This document shows positions 61,839 to 64,000 of a stretch of DNA of 64,000 bases, piece by piece. Within the stretch, counting starts at the first letter, position 1. Every line of letters begins with the position of its first letter. The stretch spans positions 9,861 to 73,860 of the forward strand of contig CAYXDO010000040.1 in the NCBI GenBank assembly GCA_964463485.1. Direction: 5' to 3'. The position numbers and the translations under genes are program-made. The notes under the pieces are model-generated. The model searched no databases and was not told where the DNA came from. It was given only the letters and a program-made list of their open reading frames with translations. The DNA comes from CAYXDO01 sp964463485. GTDB lineage: Bacteria > Myxococcota > Kuafuiibacteriia > Kuafuiibacteriales > Kuafuiibacteriaceae.

Positions 61839-62435
61839 GTGCGCGGCCGGTTCCGAATCACAGATCCGGCCTGCCTGGAGGTGCTGCGCGCGCTGTCAGA
61901 CGTGTTTGGTGAGGACGACATTGGGTTCGCGGTGGCCGGCGGAATGGGGGTCCAGGCCCTGATCGCGGCTGCCGGCCTCGACCATTTGCTGCGAGCGACG
62001 GGTGACATCGACCTCGTCGTGAGCGCCGACGACGTGCGCATCGTTCGCGCCTTGAACCAGTTGGCGGCGGATCGGCCCGAGCTCACGGTCGTTCAGAACC
62101 CAGCCGCCAAGAACGCGCGAGTGGGTGCGCTGAATGTGGATTGGATCAACGAGCCGTCCCGGGCCCGAGGCATCGAGCAGGCCTGGGCGCACTCAGTCGA
62201 AAATGCGCGAGTCGTTCGGGTGAGGAAACTAGACATACCCGTCCAGGAGCCCGAAGTCCTGCTCGCGGCCAAGTTGACCGGGCAGAAGGTCCGACCCCAG
62301 GACCAGCTCGACCTCGCGGCGGTCGTGTCGTGTCGCGTTCCTGTCGATTTGAATCGGTTGCGGGAGCTCGTCGCTGCGAGGCCTGGCCGGTTCGAGCTCT
62401 TCGAGGAGATCCGCATGCGGGTCGCGGAGGAGTAG
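61839..62435 (+). CDS. Nucleotidyltransferase-fold protein (AbiEii-like)
   Basis: A 198-residue protein with a nucleotidyltransferase-type start, GFAVAGGMGVQALI then RATGDIDLVVSADD. The D-x-D pair (DID) lies where metal-binding residues of this fold sit, and the GG region resembles the AbiEii/AbiGii class of toxin-type nucleotidyltransferases. A later PEVLLAAKLTGQKVRPQD fits the same family. The GTG at 61839 lies two bases after the VWA gene stop. Together with the next gene it looks like a two-component unit; toxin action is an inference and no activity is assured. Confidence 0.65.
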   Translation: MRGRFRITDPACLEVLRALSDVFGEDDIGFAVAGGMGVQALIAAAGLDHLLRATGDIDLVVSADDVRIVRALNQLAADRPELTVVQNPAAKNARVGALNVDWINEPSRARGIEQAWAHSVENARVVRVRKLDIPVQEPEVLLAAKLTGQKVRPQDQLDLAAVVSCRVPVDLNRLRELVAARPGRFELFEEIRMRVAEE

Positions 62436-62439
62436 AAGA

Positions 62440-62928
62440 ATGGCGTGGCAACTCAGGGATCTCGGCTTCCGCGAAGCGATCCATGACCTCTTGGATCGAA
62501 CGCAATGCGTGCTCGCCGGAACGGTCGGCGTACAAGTTCACCTGGCCGCCGCGATCGGTCTCGACAAGCTCGGGCCGCCGGCCCACGCGATCGAAGTCAT
62601 TCCCATCGGGGCGACCGTCCTCCCGAGCTCGGTGAGCTCGATCCCGGTAGCCCGCGTCGATGCGATGGGCTTCGATGGCTCGGTCGAGGCCGCTGCGAGG
62701 GTGGTGGCGTTGGGGGCCGAACGCTTCCGAGTGGCGGCGCCGGAGCACATCCTCGGCCTGGCGCTCGCAGCGAGCGAGCTTCCGCCGGACGCCAAGTGGG
62801 CCTGCTTCCTGCTCATGCGGACCCTCGAAGGCCAGCTGGACCTCGAGGAGGCTCGAGGATTCATCAAGCGTTGCGGTCTGGAGGATCGCCAGTCCTTGCT
62901 CGCCGAGCTCGCCTATCTCGCGGCGTGA
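62440..62928 (+). CDS. Partner protein of the nucleotidyltransferase gene
   Basis: A 162-residue protein starting four bases after the preceding stop. It has a long hydrophobic beta-alpha-beta start (VLAGTVGVQVHLAAAIGLDK) and later EHILGLALAASELP and ARGFIKRCGLED blocks. The order resembles the companion gene's own fold, but without the D-x-D pair, so it may be a catalytically dead relative that binds it. I recognise no named family. Position makes it the last gene of the run that begins at 54226. Confidence 0.55.
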   Translation: MAWQLRDLGFREAIHDLLDRTQCVLAGTVGVQVHLAAAIGLDKLGPPAHAIEVIPIGATVLPSSVSSIPVARVDAMGFDGSVEAAARVVALGAERFRVAAPEHILGLALAASELPPDAKWACFLLMRTLEGQLDLEEARGFIKRCGLEDRQSLLAELAYLAA

Positions 62929-63068
62929 ACCCCAAAAGCGCCCGCGGACGCCTGGGAGCGCATTCGAGTATTCTCGGAGGGCCACGAACGCCTTCTGGCG
63001 CGTGAACCCCAACTCGGCGCGGACGCCTGGGAGCGCAGGCATCTTGCCTGCGCGTAAGCTTCGCGGAC
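62924..63068 (+). repeat. Local duplication ending in a palindromic repeat copy
   Basis: The string GCGTGAACCCCAA and GGACGCCTGGGAGCGCA occur at about 62923-62962 and again at 63000-63037. The first copy begins with the stop region of the upstream gene. The second runs on into a full palindromic repeat (63027-63068, ending AAGCTTCGCGGAC). Confidence 0.7.
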
Positions 63069-63361
63069 GCCCATCTGCAGATGGATGAGGAGGCCGACCC
63101 GCCCTCGACCGTCGAGCTCCACACAACCTAGCGAGCTCGATCACGTACGGAGGGTCGTCGAATCAAGACCGGCCCGAGCTCGGCGACGGTCAAGGTGTCT
63201 CTACGGACTCGCCTGTGTGAGCCACTTCGCGGATCAAGCGCCATTGAGCGGCCGTCGGCGTAAGTCGCCCAGCCCTGGTGCCGTCGATAGCGCACGCCCA
63301 TGAGCGTCGGCAGGCAGAAATCCCCTTGCAGGGTTTCGAGGGCCGTGAAACTCTGCTGCTC
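63069..63361. other. Intergenic region without a supported gene
   Basis: Beyond the palindromic repeat no feature is seen. Short frames here have no protein-like composition. Confidence 0.35.
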
Positions 63362-63463
63362 ATGAGTACCCTAGCTCCTGAACAGATCATCGAAGAGGCC
63401 CGATCCGCGGCCTTCGCGGAGGTGGACCCCGCGAGCGCGCTAGCACTTCAGGCCTTTGGCTGA
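63362..63463 (+). CDS. Short ORF preceding, or frameshifted start of, the last gene
   Basis: A 33-residue frame starting at an ATG (63362): MSTLAPEQIIEEARSAAFAE and then VDPASALALQAFG. It is acidic and helical like the start of a cytoplasmic protein. It ends with a TGA that overlaps the TTG at 63456, which begins the last gene in another frame. Either the two are coupled, or one frame shift near 63455 has split a single gene. The sequence alone does not decide. Confidence 0.4.
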   Translation: MSTLAPEQIIEEARSAAFAEVDPASALALQAFG

Positions 63464-64000
63464 AGCCGTCAACACCGAGGAATTGCCGATCTTCACGGGT
63501 CAACCGCTCGTCATGTTGGCAAACGTGCGAGCTGCGCCGAAGGCGATCGAACCGCACTTGGCCAATGCGGTGCGGCGCCTCGTGGATCCGCACCTCCAAG
63601 AGGTCTTCGAGCTGCCCTCCCTGACCCTCGCGCTCAACCTCGCGGTGAGCCGGGTGCCAGCCGCGAAGCTCTCGCTCGGCGATATCGACTCCATGCTCTC
63701 GGAAGGAGCCGATTCGCGGGCCCTGACGCTGTCCTTTCTCGAAATCGCTTCCCACCCGAAGCTCGCGCTCGTGCCCGCGGAACGGGTTCGGGCGATTCGA
63801 CAAGGCTCCGGCAAGCTCGACAGGGCGGAGGACTTCGTCGCCATCGCGCACCTCTTCGGGGAGCACAAGGCCGCTCTCGCAGGAAAGCACCCGTTCCCGG
63901 ACGAGATGATCACGAGGATGGGGGAGCTCGGAGCGTCGCTCCTCGGACAGATCAAGCCGTCGACGGCTGTACGGCCTGCTCCGCAGCGATCGCCGGAGAG
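63456..64000 (+). CDS. Helical protein of unknown function, 3' end beyond the window
   Basis: The frame stays open to the last base. It has a protein-like composition (LPIFTGQPLVMLANVRAAPK, DPHLQEVFELPSLTLALNLA, LSLGDIDSMLSEGADSRALT) that is mostly helical. I recognise no motif or family. No in-frame ATG lies near the start because a TAG at 63441 limits it, so a TTG (63456) or a shift from the short ORF just before must be used. On the opposite strand a long frame exists but is judged a shadow because of its amino-acid mix. Confidence 0.55.
   Translation, partial: MAEAVNTEELPIFTGQPLVMLANVRAAPKAIEPHLANAVRRLVDPHLQEVFELPSLTLALNLAVSRVPAAKLSLGDIDSMLSEGADSRALTLSFLEIASHPKLALVPAERVRAIRQGSGKLDRAEDFVAIAHLFGEHKAALAGKHPFPDEMITRMGELGASLLGQIKPSTAVRPAPQRSPE

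Noticed and set aside
63387..63890. A 167-residue minus-strand frame at the window's right end
   Set aside because: The plus-strand frame is more protein-like (helical, hydrophobic pattern) and continues to the edge; the minus frame looks like its shadow.

Overview
The window is high-GC DNA with dense, often overlapping genes. It most resembles a myxobacterium (Myxococcota, Polyangia-like). The clues are a MopE-type Cys/Asp repeat protein with a MYXO-CTERM-like tail, Cys-rich lipoproteins, a membrane Ser/Thr kinase, a CarH-like B12 photoreceptor regulator and a CarH/ChrR-type regulatory neighbourhood. This assignment rests on gene content only. The window opens inside one gene and ends inside another, and it has a 100-N assembly gap at 56121-56220. 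I saw no rRNA, tRNA or CRISPR array.

Region 1 (1-9.8 kb) starts with a beta-propeller-like protein fragment, a decayed glycosyltransferase, tandem and palindromic repeats and a YheU-family gene. The standout is a three-gene unit at 2418-6078: a family 2A encapsulin shell, a SufS-type cysteine desulfurase with a long disordered N-terminal extension typical of encapsulin cargo, and a rhodanese-XRE-cupin fusion. Together they suggest a sulfur-handling protein nanocompartment with its own sulfur-linked regulator. A YfhO-like membrane protein and a FkbM methyltransferase follow on the other strand.

Region 2 (10-30.3 kb) is rich in redox genes. A four-gene operon encodes a ferredoxin subunit, an NrfD anchor, a Tat-exported molybdopterin oxidoreductase and a TorD chaperone. 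A second four-gene operon (TPR protein, multi-cluster Fe-S protein, AroE-like domain, small helical protein) has no function I recognise. Two beta-propeller lipoproteins and three multiheme c-type cytochromes (about 13, 16 and 4 hemes) follow.

Region 3 (30.5-49.6 kb) is mixed: a D12-class adenine methyltransferase with a C-terminal extension, a succinate-semialdehyde-type dehydrogenase, a membrane-anchored AAA ATPase, a cyclase-FHA protein, an ECF sigma/ChrR-like pair, a CPBP protease overlapping a CarH-like regulator, exonuclease III, a DUF3025 protein, a PilZ protein and a kinase.

Region 4 (49.6-64 kb) has nuoM-nuoN as an isolated pair, an RlmM-like protein, and a tightly coupled run of envelope genes (barrel-like protein, giant MopE-like repeat protein, VWA lipoprotein) ending in two nucleotidyltransferase-type genes.

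Running through the window are several families of small non-coding repeats. Two families are foldback elements whose inner arms are arrays of a hexanucleotide (GAGCAC or GGGCAC), with one pair of copies each. Three of these four copies sit between convergent genes, and some supply the stop codons of neighbouring genes. A palindromic element of about 40 bp occurs about ten times, and a MITE-like element has inserted into one copy.
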